From Bin55 sp964511425 (GTDB taxonomy: Bacteria; Pseudomonadota; Gammaproteobacteria; Pseudomonadales; Azotimanducaceae), in the NCBI GenBank assembly GCA_964511425.1, contig CAZEFI010000005.1:21529-85528 (forward strand): a stretch of DNA of 64,000 nt, in the 5' to 3' direction. The position numbers and the translations under genes were made by a program. Of this stretch, positions 63,816 to 64,000 are shown piece by piece. How positions within the stretch are numbered: the first letter of the stretch is position 1; each line of letters begins with the position of its first letter. Below the pieces are notes generated by a model. It made no database searches. It was not told the origin of the DNA and saw only the letters and a list, made by a program, of their open reading frames with translations.

Positions 63816-64000
63816 TTAAGGACTGATTGGTACCTATGCCAATTCGTCGAGAATACTTTCGCGTATCTCCCGCTTGTATATCTTTTCCGATGCGGTTCTT
63901 GGTAAGCGCTCAGTACGTATCCAAATGTGTTCAGGAACTTTAAATCGAGCGAGATATTGTTGAGCCCAGTCTTGAATCTCTTGAGCAGTCAATATTCCTT
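63816..64000. repeat. Right copy of long direct repeat flanking the island
   Basis: Matches 52974-53158 at an offset of exactly 10,842 bp. Most differences are silent in the shared reading frame, but the C-terminal codons differ. The copy reaches the window edge, so its full extent is unknown. Confidence 0.9.
63834..64000 (-). CDS. Acyl-CoA synthetase (AMP-binding), C-terminal end, cut by window edge
   Basis: The last 54 residues of an ANL-superfamily enzyme: EIQDWAQQYLARFKVPEHIW, PRTASEKIYKREIRESILDELA, stop at 63834. The catalytic Lys of the adenylation reaction lies in SEKIYK. It ends ten residues before the parallel reading in the left fragment, which continues to DELADESINP. The bulk of the gene lies beyond the window. 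Since the left copy is broken, this one may be the functional gene. Confidence 0.85.
   Translation of the reverse strand, partial: GILTAQEIQDWAQQYLARFKVPEHIWIRTERLPRTASEKIYKREIRESILDELA

Overview
The window is a chromosomal segment of a gammaproteobacterium of moderate GC content. Three features point there: the divergent rne/rluC pair; the yceF, yceD-rpmF-plsX-fabD-fabG-acpP-fabF-mltG-tmk-holB order; and uvrC-pgsA followed by tRNA-Cys. I cannot place it to genus. The TonB2-type energy-transduction operon, long PstA/PstC proteins and a glutaryl-CoA dehydrogenase suit a free-living, probably aquatic, heterotroph, but that is inference.

Layout. 1-10.3 kb: RNase E (partial, minus strand), 23S pseudouridine synthase, Maf-type pyrophosphatase, then the ribosomal protein L32 / fatty-acid / cell-wall / replication cluster. 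10.3-19 kb: PepQ prolidase, a small membrane protein, a three-subunit molybdenum hydroxylase with a MoaD-like partner, and a TonB-dependent receptor. 18.8-27.3 kb: a complete phosphate regulon on the minus strand (phoB-phoR-pstS-pstC-pstA-pstB-phoU). 27.8-34.6 kb: a DUF3450 / TolQ-like / ExbB2 / ExbD2 / TonB2 / TPR / TPR system that would energise outer-membrane receptors. 34.8-45.4 kb: ribE, pyrF, gcdH, uvrC, pgsA, tRNA-Cys, prs, hyuA-hyuB and a small membrane protein.

45.6-52.8 kb holds three related membrane-anchored repeat proteins of unknown function. Between the second and third lie two tRNA-Leu genes and a phosphopantetheinyl transferase. The tRNA-Leu(UAA) gene is split by a 234-nt group I intron at the position used by the cyanobacterial tRNA-Leu intron. 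It is the clearest unusual element of the window.

53-64 kb looks like an accessory island. A frameshifted 3' fragment of an acyl-CoA-synthetase-like gene (about 53.0-53.9 kb) is repeated, at about 94 % identity over 160 bp, by another copy running off the right edge. The two lie in direct orientation 10,842 bp apart. Between them are a secreted protein with a Pro-rich repeat tail, a large ABC-2-type membrane protein joined to a peptidase-M1-like region without the zinc motif and a golvesin-like C-terminus, about 1.3 kb of apparently non-coding DNA, and a compact three-gene unit (protein-kinase-like, UvrD/Rep-type helicase, unknown 500-aa protein). That unit is the best candidate in the window for an undescribed, possibly defensive, system.
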